Assembly: GCA_021793155.1 (NCBI GenBank)
Contig: JAJYTF010000001.1
Location: 186,001 to 250,000 of the forward strand
Direction of reading: 5' to 3'
Length of the DNA stretch: 64,000 nt
DNA from: Pseudomonadota bacterium
GTDB lineage: Bacteria; Pseudomonadota; Alphaproteobacteria; Rhodospirillales; Magnetospirillaceae
In this document: positions 27,019 to 36,305 of the stretch, one piece after another
Position numbering within the stretch: position 1 is the stretch's first letter
Layout of the letters: every line of letters starts with the position of its first letter
Notes under the pieces: model-generated
The model's database searches: none
What the model was told of the DNA's origin: nothing
Seen by the model: only the letters and a program-made list of their open reading frames with translations
Made by a program: the position numbers and the translations under genes

Positions 27019-28941
27019 TTACGCCTCGACCAGCATCCGGCCCTGCATCTCCATGTGGAGGGCATGGCAGAACTGGTGGCAGTAGTAGTAATAGACACCG
27101 ACTTGGTCGGCCTTGAAGGTGATCGACGCCGTCGCCTGCGGCGAAATCTCCATGGACAGGCCGTAGCCGGTCATGTTGAAGCCGTGGGTCAGGTTGACGA
27201 CATCGTCGATATTGGTGACATAGACCGTCACCTCGTCGCCATGCTTCACCTTGAAGTCCGACAGGCCGAACTTCGGTGCCATCGAGGTCATGTAGACCCG
27301 GACCTTCTTGCCCTGGCGGACGACCTTGTTGTCGTTGGTCAGATCGACGCCGTCCTTCTTGGCCTGCGCCACCGCGTCGGCGAACATCGGATCGTCGCGC
27401 TTGTAGATTTCGATCGGGTTGATCAGCGAGCGACGGACGATAGTGGCGTCATGCGGTTCCTGGAAGGCCGAGTCGTCCTTCACCAGCACCATCTCGTCGC
27501 CCGAGATGTCGATCAGCTGGTCGTTGTTCGGCTTCATCGGGCCGACGTTGAGGAAACGATCCTTCGAGAACTTATTGAGCGACACCAGCCACTTGCCGTC
27601 GGCCTCCTTGGTTTCGGCCATGGTGGCGTTGTTGTGACCGGGCTGATACTGCACATCCAGCTTCTGCTTGATCGGCTTGACCGACTTGTCGCCCTTATAG
27701 GCGCGAATGGCCTCTTCGACGTTCCATTTGCAGATCTGGCTGTCGAGGAACAGCGTGGTGTAGGCGTTGCCACGGCCGTCAAAGGTAGTGTGCAGCGGAC
27801 CCAAGCCCACTTCCAGCTGCCCGACGATGCAGTCCTCTTCCTTGATCTTGCCGGCGAACAGGTCGTCGAGCTTCGCCCATTCGACGATGGTGACGGTCGG
27901 CGAAAGCTTGCCGTTGGCGACGAAATACTTGCCGTCAGGTGTGGCGTTGCAGCCATGCGGGCTGGTCGGCACCGGGATGTAGCGGGTGAAGTTGCTGTTC
28001 GCCTTCTTGCGGCCGTCAAGCACCGGCACACCGCTGATCATGGTGGCCTTGCCGGCCTTCACTGCTTCCTCGATGGCCTTGAGGTTGAACACCACCGCCC
28101 AATCGCGTTCCTTGTCGGTCATCTGCTCGAGGGTGACGCCTTCGGGCGAGTTGTAGCAGGTGGCGGCGGAGTACTTGCCGGCATAGTCGCAGTCGGTGTT
28201 GTCCAGGTTGCCGTCCACCAGCACCTGCCACGCCACCTTCATGGTCTCGCCGTCCACCGCGGTGTAGACGCAGCGATAGTTGTGATAGTCGTCGAGGATC
28301 TTGCCGTCGTTGGGGATCGGCGCGCGAAACTCGCTGTTGCAGAACACATAGCCGGTTTTCGGATAGCGCTGCAGGCGCAGACCATGGATGCCGAGGGCAT
28401 GCGGAATCTGCACGATCTTGTCGACCCGCATGATGTCGAGGCGCACACGGGCGATCCGGCCGTTGGTCTTGTCGTTCACGTAAAGGTAGCGGCCGTCATA
28501 GGTGCCGTTGGTGTAGGACGGGCGCGCATGGTGGGTGTCGCCGTTCTCGAAGGTCAGCAGCCCCTGCTTTTTCAGGAATTCCTTGCTTTCCGGCAGCAAG
28601 CCCTCGTTGAGGATCTTCAGGCTTTCATTGGTGCGGCCCCATCCGGTGGCGCCGCAGCGGTTGAACACCGGGATGCGCGTCAGCTCGCGCATGGACGGCA
28701 AGCCGATAATGCGCAGCTCGCCCGTCTGCCCACCGGACCAGAAGCCGTAATATTCGTCGAGTTGACCGGGGGCCACCTCGGTCGAGTTGTGCGGAGCGGT
28801 CGCCGCCTCGCCACGGCTGGCCCCGATCAGCGTTCCCACGCCGCCGCCGAGGGTCGCGGCGCCGGCCAGCGTCGCCAACTTCGCCGTGGTGCCGAACAGG
28901 TCGCGGCGCGACATGTTCTTTTGTTCGTTATCCGAAGACAT
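27019..28941 (-). CDS. nosZ: Nitrous oxide reductase, clade I (Tat-exported)
   Basis: The 640-residue periplasmic copper enzyme reduces N2O to N2. A Tat signal (SRRDLFGTTAKLATLAGAA) marks it as clade I. The N-terminal seven-bladed propeller carries CuZ His-containing segments (GIHGLR, TSPHGCNATPDGKYFVANGKLSPTV, GLGPLHTTFDGRG, EPHDATIV). The C-terminal cupredoxin domain has the CuA site CHQFCHALHMEM (Cys621, Cys625, His629, Met632). All recognised ligand regions are intact, so the enzyme should be functional. It is second in the operon, 65 bases after nosR, a gap that could hold its own ribosome site or processing site. Confidence 0.98.
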   Translation of the reverse strand: MSSDNEQKNMSRRDLFGTTAKLATLAGAATLGGGVGTLIGASRGEAATAPHNSTEVAPGQLDEYYGFWSGGQTGELRIIGLPSMRELTRIPVFNRCGATGWGRTNESLKILNEGLLPESKEFLKKQGLLTFENGDTHHARPSYTNGTYDGRYLYVNDKTNGRIARVRLDIMRVDKIVQIPHALGIHGLRLQRYPKTGYVFCNSEFRAPIPNDGKILDDYHNYRCVYTAVDGETMKVAWQVLVDGNLDNTDCDYAGKYSAATCYNSPEGVTLEQMTDKERDWAVVFNLKAIEEAVKAGKATMISGVPVLDGRKKANSNFTRYIPVPTSPHGCNATPDGKYFVANGKLSPTVTIVEWAKLDDLFAGKIKEEDCIVGQLEVGLGPLHTTFDGRGNAYTTLFLDSQICKWNVEEAIRAYKGDKSVKPIKQKLDVQYQPGHNNATMAETKEADGKWLVSLNKFSKDRFLNVGPMKPNNDQLIDISGDEMVLVKDDSAFQEPHDATIVRRSLINPIEIYKRDDPMFADAVAQAKKDGVDLTNDNKVVRQGKKVRVYMTSMAPKFGLSDFKVKHGDEVTVYVTNIDDVVNLTHGFNMTGYGLSMEISPQATASITFKADQVGVYYYYCHQFCHALHMEMQGRMLVEA

Positions 28942-29006
28942 CCCTGTGTACTCCTAGAAGTCGTTGAAAGCACGGACGGATGGTTTTTCCCCCCCGCGGC
29001 CGTCCG

Positions 29007-31229
29007 TCATTCGGCCGACTGGGTTTCCGGTACAGGGCTTTTCGCCTTGACGTCTTCTCCGGCCGGCGCCGCTGCCGGTTTCTTGCCCTTGCCCTGGCGC
29101 CGCAACACCAGGGGCGTGCAGCTGTCGTGGTCGAAATAGACGACCTGGCAGTGCATGCAGTAGAGGCACTCGTTAGGGTTGATCGCGCCGTTGGGATGGA
29201 TCGATTGGACCATGCACTCGCGGGCGCATTTCGAGCATTCGAAGCCGCATTGGCGCCGGCGCTTCAGCCATTCGAACAGACGCCCGCGGCCGGGAATGGC
29301 CAGCGCCGCGCCCAGCGGGCACACATAGCGGCAATAGGCGCGCTCGATGAACAGGCCGGCGGCCAGGGCGGCCACCGCGTAGAGCACGAACGGCCAGTGG
29401 CGGGCGAAATGCAGCAGCCACACCGTCTTGAACGGTTCGATCTCGGCGAAGCGCTCGGCGGTGGCCACCGATTTCAGCGACAGAGCGAACAGTCCGAGGA
29501 AAAACACGTACTTGAAAGCCCACAACCGCTCATGAGCGGCGAATTTCAGCGTCACCTGGCGGATTCCCAACCGCTTGGCGATGGTCGACAGAATTTCTTG
29601 AAGGGCGCCCATCGGGCACAGCCAACCGCAATAGACGCCGCGACCCCAGAACAGCAGCGACACGGCGGTGGCGCACCACAGAATGAAGATCAGCGGATCC
29701 ACCAGAAAGAAGTCCCAGCGGAATTGCGTCATCAGCGAATGGGTGAAGGTCAGGACATTGACCACCGACAGCTGGGCCTCGGCATAGCCGCCGATCCACA
29801 CCACGGTGTAGGCCAGGAAGCCGAGGCGCAGACGGCGGAACAGCTTGGGCCGCTTCACCAGCCAGTCCTGGAAGAAGAAGATCAGCGTCAGGACGCCCAG
29901 CGCCAGCGACAGCACGGCGATATCGATAGCCCGCTTCTGCCAGATGCCGACCCACAGTGCCGGACCGTCGTCGTCATCTTCGGCATTCTGCGCAACTGCG
30001 GCTGCCGGGCCGGATGCCGGGGTGGCATTGGCCGCCGCCACCGCCTTGGCCGCGGGGGCGGCCGGCTCGACCAGGGCGGGCGGCAGCGTGTAATCAATGG
30101 CAAAGCTGGTGAAAGCCTTTTCGCGGGCACCGGTGGCCCGTTGGGCGAGAAGGTCGAGGCGCCAGGGCTTAGCCGGGTCGAAATCGACGTCCTGCGGAAT
30201 GAGGAAAAGCCCGATCTCGGCGAATTCCGGCGCGCCCGCCCCCAGATCGCCCAGCCGGCGGTAGACCTTGTCGGTGAAACGGACGCTGACGCCTTCCTGG
30301 ATCAGCTGAATCCGGTCGAAGATGCCGCCGCGCACATATCCCGAACCGCGGAAGGAATAGGCGCCGTTGGCGGCGATGACGATGGCCGATTGCCCCGGCG
30401 TCAGCTGCCGGCGAAGCTGGTCATACCCGGCGTCGCCCAGCAGGTTGCGGCCGATGATCTCGGGCGAGACCATGGCGACGTATAGATCGATGAAGCTGTC
30501 CTTGGGATCGGTGGGCGCCGCATAGCTGGCCTCCTTAGTCACGCCCAGCTTCTTGAACGCTTCGTCGACCTCGCCATTGGTCAACGACAGTCGGCGGACA
30601 GATCCGTCGCCCAGCAGGTCGGTCCAGCTGCGATGGGCGAAGGGAACCTGGCGAAGGGTCGCCTTGCCGTTGGCCGCCACCGGCGCAAAACCGGCAATGC
30701 CGCGTGACCGGGCAACCTTGAGGGCGGTGCGCAACAGACCGTCGTCCACCACCATGGCGGTCACCGTGGCACCGGCGATGATATCGACCACCGGGCGCTT
30801 GGCCCCCGGTGCGGTCACCTCGATGATGCGCTTGCCCACATAGCCGTTGACGAAATCGAACAGCTTCTGGCCGGGAATGCCGACCAGCAGGATGGGCTCG
30901 TGATGCTCGGCGACCTTGGCGCCGACGATGACGCCGTCGGTATTCAAGCCGACCATGACCTTGATCGGCTTACCGGAATAACCGATATCGCTGGTCTCGA
31001 ACACATAGCCGAGCAGCTTGTCGCCTTTGTAGGCGGCCATGGCCGGCGGGTTCCCTTCGAGAGGACCCAAGCGATCCGCTCCGGGAAACACCTCGGACGG
31101 TTTGACGTCCGCCAGATAGGCGCCGAAACCGGCGGCCTGGGCATCAGGCCCGGGCAGGTAGAACAGGAAGCAAAGGAATATCGCCAGAAGGCCGGCAAAC
31201 GAGCGACGACAAGACGAGATCACGCGCAT
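29007..31229 (-). CDS. nosR: NosR, membrane flavo-iron-sulfur protein required for N2O reduction
   Basis: The 740-residue protein has a signal/anchor helix and a periplasmic FMN-binding domain with DIIAGATVTA near residue 149-158, the flavinylation-type motif whose Thr would receive FMN from NosX. Several membrane helices follow, with two CxxxCP motifs (GVYCGWLCPMGAL, RAYCRYVCPLGAAL). The cytoplasmic C-terminus carries two ferredoxin-like clusters (CGFECSKCARECM, CLYCMHCQVVYFDHDSC). It delivers electrons to NosZ and is needed for nosZ expression. The ATG at 31229 follows a GGGGAGGA sequence; a GTG two codons later has better spacing. First gene of nosRZDFYLX. Confidence 0.96.
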   Translation of the reverse strand: MRVISSCRRSFAGLLAIFLCFLFYLPGPDAQAAGFGAYLADVKPSEVFPGADRLGPLEGNPPAMAAYKGDKLLGYVFETSDIGYSGKPIKVMVGLNTDGVIVGAKVAEHHEPILLVGIPGQKLFDFVNGYVGKRIIEVTAPGAKRPVVDIIAGATVTAMVVDDGLLRTALKVARSRGIAGFAPVAANGKATLRQVPFAHRSWTDLLGDGSVRRLSLTNGEVDEAFKKLGVTKEASYAAPTDPKDSFIDLYVAMVSPEIIGRNLLGDAGYDQLRRQLTPGQSAIVIAANGAYSFRGSGYVRGGIFDRIQLIQEGVSVRFTDKVYRRLGDLGAGAPEFAEIGLFLIPQDVDFDPAKPWRLDLLAQRATGAREKAFTSFAIDYTLPPALVEPAAPAAKAVAAANATPASGPAAAVAQNAEDDDDGPALWVGIWQKRAIDIAVLSLALGVLTLIFFFQDWLVKRPKLFRRLRLGFLAYTVVWIGGYAEAQLSVVNVLTFTHSLMTQFRWDFFLVDPLIFILWCATAVSLLFWGRGVYCGWLCPMGALQEILSTIAKRLGIRQVTLKFAAHERLWAFKYVFFLGLFALSLKSVATAERFAEIEPFKTVWLLHFARHWPFVLYAVAALAAGLFIERAYCRYVCPLGAALAIPGRGRLFEWLKRRRQCGFECSKCARECMVQSIHPNGAINPNECLYCMHCQVVYFDHDSCTPLVLRRQGKGKKPAAAPAGEDVKAKSPVPETQSAE

Positions 31230-31289
31230 ATCCTCCCCGCAGGTCAGGGCGCCGCCGCTGGTCCTAGCCCAAGGGGAGAGTTCTGAGCC

Positions 31290-31303
31290 TTGACTGTTGT
31301 CAA
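31290..31303. promoter_or_regulatory. FNR/DNR-type box upstream of nosR
   Basis: TTGAC-TGTT-GTCAA is a perfect 5-base inverted repeat with a 4-base centre, matching the FNR/FixK/DNR family consensus TTGAT-N4-ATCAA apart from C/G at the inner position. Its centre is 67 bases from the nosR start, which would place transcription start near 31255 for a class II site. Anaerobic or NO-dependent control of the nos operon is inferred. Confidence 0.75.
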
Positions 31304-31343
31304 GCGTTGACAGGCGTGGAATACACCTCAACCATTAAGAGAT

Positions 31344-32399
31344 TTATTGGGTCTTGGCGCTCTTCGGCGCGCCTTCCGGACTGACCCTGATGAACGCATC
31401 CACCCTGAGGCCCACTGGCAAGGGCGGATGACCGTCCAATTCAATCAGCGCCTCCAGAACCTTGTCGTCGAGCTTCTCGTCCGGCTGATCGGTGTGGATA
31501 CGCTTGCGCCCGACCATGGCGCCGATGCGCACCACCCTCCCGGTAAACCGCGTATCGCCAAAGGCGTCGGCATGAACCCAGGCGGATTGGCCCACCGACA
31601 GGCGGGCGATATCGGTCTCGTCCACTTCGGCCCGCACGCGCAGCACCGAGGTATCGCCGACCGACAGGATCGGCATGTCCTGCGCTTCCGAGATCATCTC
31701 GCCGATCCGCCGATGCTTGCGCAATACCACACCGGAGATGGGGCTGCGGATCTCGGTCTTGGCCAGCATGGCTGCCGCCTCGTCGCGCTGGGCGCGGGCC
31801 AGCTCCAGTTCCGCCTCGGCACGGGCCCGCTCGTCATCGCGGGCCTTGGCTGCCACTACCGCCAGATGCTGCCGCAGCTCGGCCAGCCGGGCGACGGCGA
31901 CGTCATGGTCGCGCCGCGCCCGCTCCACGTCCTGCGGCGACACCCAGCCCTCGCGGCCACGTAAGGCGCGGGCCAGCTCCCGTTCGGTCTGCGGCACCAC
32001 CGCCTCCTGCTGGCGTACCGCCGCCTCCGCCTCGCGCCGCTCCTCGGGGCGGGCGCCGTTCAACAGGCGAAGCAGCTCGGCCTCGCGGATCTTGACGGTG
32101 GCGTCGGCTTCAGCCAGGCGGGCTCGCCAGTCGGCGTTTTCCAGGCGCGCCACCAGTTGGCCGGCAACCACCGGGTCACCTTCGTCGACCAGCACCTCAT
32201 CCAGCTTGCCGGTGATGGAGGCGCCGAGCCGGATCTCCTCGGACAGCGGTTCGACCTTGCCGGCGGCGGCAATTACCGGGTTGGGCAGCGGCGCCGGCAT
32301 TTGCCCCGGCTGGCTGCCACTTTTCGGCCCCAGGGTAAGCGCGGCGGCGAAGGCCACCGCTACTGCTGCCGCGGCAGCCAAAATCCGCCCTCTTGTCAT
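31344..32399 (-). CDS. HlyD-family periplasmic adaptor (DevB-like)
   Basis: The 351-residue protein has one N-terminal membrane helix, a lipoyl-like half (GASITGKLDEVLVDEGDPVVAGQLVARLE), a long coiled coil (about residues 90-200, rich in Ala, Arg, Glu) and the second half (AEIRSPISGVVLRKHRRIGEMI-like region) with a beta barrel. It links an inner-membrane ABC exporter to the outer membrane. It starts in an ATGA overlap with the ATPase gene and ends the three-gene devCAB-like operon. The substrate is unknown. Confidence 0.88.
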   Translation of the reverse strand: MTRGRILAAAAAVAVAFAAALTLGPKSGSQPGQMPAPLPNPVIAAAGKVEPLSEEIRLGASITGKLDEVLVDEGDPVVAGQLVARLENADWRARLAEADATVKIREAELLRLLNGARPEERREAEAAVRQQEAVVPQTERELARALRGREGWVSPQDVERARRDHDVAVARLAELRQHLAVVAAKARDDERARAEAELELARAQRDEAAAMLAKTEIRSPISGVVLRKHRRIGEMISEAQDMPILSVGDTSVLRVRAEVDETDIARLSVGQSAWVHADAFGDTRFTGRVVRIGAMVGRKRIHTDQPDEKLDDKVLEALIELDGHPPLPVGLRVDAFIRVSPEGAPKSAKTQ

Positions 32400-33097
32400 G
32401 ACGGCACCTCTTCCTTCGGCGCGATCCGCCCGTCGGCGATGGTGACGATGCGATCGGCCAATTCGGCGACACGCGGGTCATGGGTGACCACCACCACCGA
32501 CCGGTCGCGCTTGCGGGCCAGATCGTGCAGCAGTTCCATGATGCCGCGGCCGGTACGCCAGTCCAGCGCCGCCGTGGGTTCGTCCCCCAGAATGATTTCC
32601 GGATCACCGGCCAGCGCCCGGGCGATGGCCACCCGCTGTTTCTGGCCGCCGGACAGTTGGGCCGGCATGCTGTCCAGCTTGTCCGCCAGGCCGACCTGCG
32701 CCAGCAACCTGGGCGCCTCGGCCCGCGCCCGCTCGGCCGGCCAGCCCTTGAGCTGCAGGGTCATGCGCAGCGTCTCGACCGCCGAGAGCGCCGGGAACAG
32801 GTTGTAGGACTGGAAAATAAAGCCGACATGGGCCAGCCGCAGCCGCGCCATTCCGGCCTGGTCGAAGTCCGAGATGCTGTGGCCGAGCAAGCGGACCAGC
32901 CCGCTGGTAGGACGCAGCAGACAGCCCATGATCATCAGCAGGGTGGTCTTGCCGCTGCCCGACGGACCCATCAGCGCCAGCATCTCGCCGCGACGGACGG
33001 CGAGATCGACCCGGTCGAGCGCCTGGACGGCGACCGCTCCGCTGCCGTAGACCAGAGACACGCCCTCGACCGTCACCGCATGACCCCGATCGTCCAT
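32396..33097 (-). CDS. ABC exporter ATP-binding protein (DevA/LolD/MacB type)
   Basis: The 233 residues have Walker A GPSGSGKTT, signature LSGGQKQRVAIARAL, Walker B EIILGDEPTAALD and the H-loop VVTHD. The short length with no extra domain is typical of MacB/LolD/DevA ATPases that pair with FtsX-type permeases. It lies between the permease (four-base gap) and the HlyD adaptor (four-base overlap). Confidence 0.93.
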   Translation of the reverse strand: MDDRGHAVTVEGVSLVYGSGAVAVQALDRVDLAVRRGEMLALMGPSGSGKTTLLMIMGCLLRPTSGLVRLLGHSISDFDQAGMARLRLAHVGFIFQSYNLFPALSAVETLRMTLQLKGWPAERARAEAPRLLAQVGLADKLDSMPAQLSGGQKQRVAIARALAGDPEIILGDEPTAALDWRTGRGIMELLHDLARKRDRSVVVVTHDPRVAELADRIVTIADGRIAPKEEVPS

Positions 33098-33101
33098 TCC
33101 G

Positions 33102-34292
33102 TTACCTTTGGAAGACCATGGCGGGATCGATGGTCATCGCCTTCCGGATGGAAACCAGCGACGCGCTGGCACACATCAGGAAGGTGACGGCGAACAGGCC
33201 GACCGCCAGGCCGGCCGGAATGATGATCAGCGCAGTGCCGTACTGGCTGCCATGGGCGATGGCCATGGCGATGACGATGCCGATACCGTGGCCGAGCACC
33301 GCGGCGATGGTCGCCTGCCACAGGATCACCCTGAGGATGAAGCCTTGCGGCGCGCCCATGGCCCTGAGCGTGCCGAATTCGGCCAGATGGTCGACGGTGG
33401 TGGCGTAGAGCACCTGGGCGACGATGACCATGCCGACGACCAGTCCGAGGGCCGCCGCCACCAGGATGGCGGTGCCGGCACCGGTGGTGAACATCCAGTA
33501 GGTCTCGGTCAGGTCGGCGAATTCCTCGCGGGTCATCAGGTCGACGCTGGGCAGGCGGCGGTGCAGCGCCTGCTTCACCGCCGCCGGGTCGGCACCGGGG
33601 GCCAGCTTGGCGATGACGTATTGCGCCTGGTTATCGCGCAGATAGCCGTACTCAATGGCGTTGCGGTAGGTGGCAAAAACATAGGGAGAGGTGGTGAACG
33701 AGCGGATGCCGTGGGTGAAACCCACCACGCGGGCCCGGTGCCCGTTGATTTCCACCCTGTCGCCGATTCCGGAAATGCCTAGCTTGGCCTTGTTGAGATC
33801 GTCCACCACCACGGTATCGGGTTGGCGCAGATCGGCGGGATCTCCCTCCACCAGGTTCCATGGCCCGGCCATGCCGCTGTTTGGATCGAAGCCGACGATC
33901 AGCACGCTCTCGTCGCCGCCCTGCGGTTTCTGCCAGGCCGAAAAGAACACCAGGAGCGCTTCGGCGCGGGCGATGCCCGGCACCTCCATGACGATGTTGC
34001 GGTGCCGTTCCAGCTGCGGCATGGCGATTTCGAAATTGCGCAGGCCGTGCACTACCACCCACAGGTCGGCTCGCGTGTGCTCGATGACTGCGGTGGTGGT
34101 GGCGGTGAAACCGAAGAACAGGCCGATCTGTACGGCGGTCAGCACCACGGCGAAGACGATGCCGACCATAGTGATGGCAAAGCGCGAACGGTCAAAGGCC
34201 AGGTTGCGCCAGGCCAACAGGAAAGCCGGCCCGATGTCGGGCCGATGGGTGAACTCCGATGGAAATGCGGCCTGCCGTCCGTCCGATGCCAC
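33102..34292 (-). CDS. FtsX/MacB-type ABC permease (DevC-like)
   Basis: The 396-residue permease has one N-terminal helix (RFAITMVGIVFAVVLTAVQIGLF), a large periplasmic domain and three C-terminal helices (TAILVAAALGLVVGMVIVAQVLYATT, AAVLGHGIGIVIAMAI, AGLAVGLFAVTFLMCASASLVS). The typical DevC opening LAWRNLAFDRSRF is present. The frame is open much further upstream in shadow of the SulP gene. I set the start at the GTG at 34292, which has AAGGA at proper spacing. Lone MacB-fold systems of this kind export lipids or small molecules; no substrate can be assigned. Confidence 0.88.
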   Translation of the reverse strand: MASDGRQAAFPSEFTHRPDIGPAFLLAWRNLAFDRSRFAITMVGIVFAVVLTAVQIGLFFGFTATTTAVIEHTRADLWVVVHGLRNFEIAMPQLERHRNIVMEVPGIARAEALLVFFSAWQKPQGGDESVLIVGFDPNSGMAGPWNLVEGDPADLRQPDTVVVDDLNKAKLGISGIGDRVEINGHRARVVGFTHGIRSFTTSPYVFATYRNAIEYGYLRDNQAQYVIAKLAPGADPAAVKQALHRRLPSVDLMTREEFADLTETYWMFTTGAGTAILVAAALGLVVGMVIVAQVLYATTVDHLAEFGTLRAMGAPQGFILRVILWQATIAAVLGHGIGIVIAMAIAHGSQYGTALIIIPAGLAVGLFAVTFLMCASASLVSIRKAMTIDPAMVFQR

Positions 34293-34432
34293 GAATAGTC
34301 CTTCCGGCTCCCATGGCTCGAACACGAATCGCCGCCGCCATCGGCCCGAAGCCAATAAAACCAGAATCACCCGCGCCGGGCCGAAGTCAATAACCACCTG
34401 AACAAGAAGGGTAACAACCGGCAGGAACGTTT

Positions 34433-34454
34433 CCGGCCTTCGTTTGAAGGCCGG
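34433..34454. other. Intergenic hairpin between SulP and ABC permease genes
   Basis: CCGGCCTTC and GAAGGCCGG form a perfect 9-base-pair stem with a 4-base loop. It lacks a T-tract on either strand, so it is more likely an mRNA-processing or attenuation structure than a simple terminator. Confidence 0.5.
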
Positions 34455-34482
34455 TATGTTCTCTCGGGTCGAGCTTGTCGCG

Positions 34483-36216
34483 CTATCCCGGGATTTGGCC
34501 GGGCGCCACCGGCTGCGGCCCGGTGAGTGCGCCAATAGCCTGGTCGACACTGTGGAAGATGTGGTCCTCGCCGAGCAGGTCGGTAATGCCGAAGCGCGAG
34601 AAGGCTTCCTGGGCACGCACGGATTCAAGGCGCGCCACGGCGAAGGAGACGCCTGAGTCGCGGCAATACCGGATGACTTCGGCCAGAATTTGCGCGGCCG
34701 TGAAGTCGATGGCGACGATGCTTCCCGCTTCCAGCACCACCAGTCCGGGCGGTTGCGGGCGGCCTTCGATGACCCCCAGCACGCCCTGCTTGAAGCTGTA
34801 GGCATTGAGAAAGGACAACGGCGCCTGGAACGCCACGACCACCACGGCCGGAAGCGTCTCGCCCTTGAGCTTGGGGCTTGGCGCCCACCAGATGGAGGTG
34901 TCCGGCACCTTCTCAAACTCGATCGGCCGCGCGCGCGTCGTTGTCCACATGCCATGGAGCAGCGACACGACGATGCCGATGCCGACCCCGTTCTCGATCG
35001 GTAGAACGACGATGGAGACCATGGTGATAATGATGAGCGCGAATTCCTCGAAGCTTCGACGGTAGACATCGAGCATCTGCGGGATGCGGAAGATGCGTAA
35101 GCCGATGAACATCAGCACGCCGGCCAGTGCGGCCAGCGGCACATCGGCCAGCAGCCGTGCCCCGAAGGCAACCAGAGCCAGGATCAGCACCGCCGCCAAC
35201 AGGCCGGCAATCTGCGAGCGCCCGCCGGTTTCGGCGACGATCGCCGTCCGGGGCGGACTGGCGTTCACCGGAAAGGCGCCAAAAAGGCCGGCCAGGATGC
35301 TGCCGGCGCCGACGCCGATGAAATCGCGGTCCACCGCCGGCGGCTTGTCGGGATCGGAGACGAACGAGCGCGTCGTGGCAGCGGTTTGCAGAATGACCAC
35401 CACTGCGACTACCAGCGCCAGCGGCACCACATGGATGATTTCATCAAGTTTCACCGCCGGCAGCGAAAGATGCGGCAACCCACCCGGAACCACCCCCAGG
35501 ACGGCCACGCCGCGTCGGTCGAGTCCAAGCAGGGCGACGGCGGCGGTGGCCGCGAGAAGGCCGATCAGCGCCGCCGGAATACGGGCGCTGATCCGCTCGG
35601 CGATCAGGATCAGGCCGAACACGGCAAGGCCGATGGTGACGGAATAGGGATTGATCTGTCCGAACTGCGAGACCATGGCGGCGATACGATGCGCCGGGCT
35701 GCCGTCGGGCGCCAAAATGCCGAGCAGGGCGGGAAGCTGGGAGACGACGATATGCACCGAAATGCCGGCGAGGAAGCCGGTGGTGACCGGAACCGACAAC
35801 AGATCGGCAACCCAGCCCAGGCGCAACAATCCGCTGGCGATCACGGTGATGCCGACGACCAGCGCCAGCGCCGCCGCCAGTGCGGTGTGACTCGGCGCGC
35901 CCGACGCCGTCGCCATGAGGAGGGCGCCGGCAAAGATCGGAGTGATCGTGGAGTCTGCGCCCGCCGACAGAAAGCGATTGCCCCCCAGCACGGCAAAAGC
36001 AATGGTACCGGCGATGAAGGCGAAGAAGCCGATATCGGGCGGAAATCCGCCGAGGCGCGCCGTCGCCATCTGCTCGGGTATGGCGATGGCCGCCAGGGTG
36101 AGGCCCGCCACGATATCCCGTCGCAGGTCGCGCGGAGCATAGCCGGAAAGCGAGGTGAACACCGGCCAGGTCCGGGATGATGGCGGTTTCCTGTCGTCCG
36201 AGATCGAAGTGGCCAT
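34483..36216 (-). CDS. SulP-family inorganic anion transporter with STAS domain
   Basis: The 577-residue protein starts its transport domain with DLRRDIVAGLTLAAIAIPEQMATARLGGFPPDIGFF, the SulP signature, followed by about eleven further helices. The C-terminal STAS domain (about residues 435-570; VVLEAGSIVAIDFTAAQILAEVI) is complete. Members carry sulfate, bicarbonate or other anions; the substrate cannot be told here. The ATG at 36216 with GAGG six bases ahead was preferred over the ATG at 36228. It precedes the ABC exporter genes by 190 bases on the same strand. Confidence 0.93.
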   Translation of the reverse strand: MATSISDDRKPPSSRTWPVFTSLSGYAPRDLRRDIVAGLTLAAIAIPEQMATARLGGFPPDIGFFAFIAGTIAFAVLGGNRFLSAGADSTITPIFAGALLMATASGAPSHTALAAALALVVGITVIASGLLRLGWVADLLSVPVTTGFLAGISVHIVVSQLPALLGILAPDGSPAHRIAAMVSQFGQINPYSVTIGLAVFGLILIAERISARIPAALIGLLAATAAVALLGLDRRGVAVLGVVPGGLPHLSLPAVKLDEIIHVVPLALVVAVVVILQTAATTRSFVSDPDKPPAVDRDFIGVGAGSILAGLFGAFPVNASPPRTAIVAETGGRSQIAGLLAAVLILALVAFGARLLADVPLAALAGVLMFIGLRIFRIPQMLDVYRRSFEEFALIIITMVSIVVLPIENGVGIGIVVSLLHGMWTTTRARPIEFEKVPDTSIWWAPSPKLKGETLPAVVVVAFQAPLSFLNAYSFKQGVLGVIEGRPQPPGLVVLEAGSIVAIDFTAAQILAEVIRYCRDSGVSFAVARLESVRAQEAFSRFGITDLLGEDHIFHSVDQAIGALTGPQPVAPGQIPG

Positions 36217-36305
36217 CCGTCGCCTCATCCCTTTTGCCGATAAGTCAAATTTGCATAAGTCTATTTGACTGCGCCATCCTTGTCGAAATTGTGGAGGGCA
36301 TTCCC

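Noticed and set aside
28942-29006. Second FNR-type box between nosR and nosZ
   Set aside because: No TTGAN-N4-NTCAA pattern in these 65 bases.
26890-29139. 749-codon rightward open frame across nosZ
   Set aside because: It lies wholly antisense to nosZ, with His/Val/Leu-rich shadow composition typical of high-GC DNA; nosZ has clear motifs.
34293-35069. N-terminal extension of the ABC permease frame
   Set aside because: These codons overlap the SulP gene out of frame and show no transporter features; the GTG at 34292 has a ribosome site.
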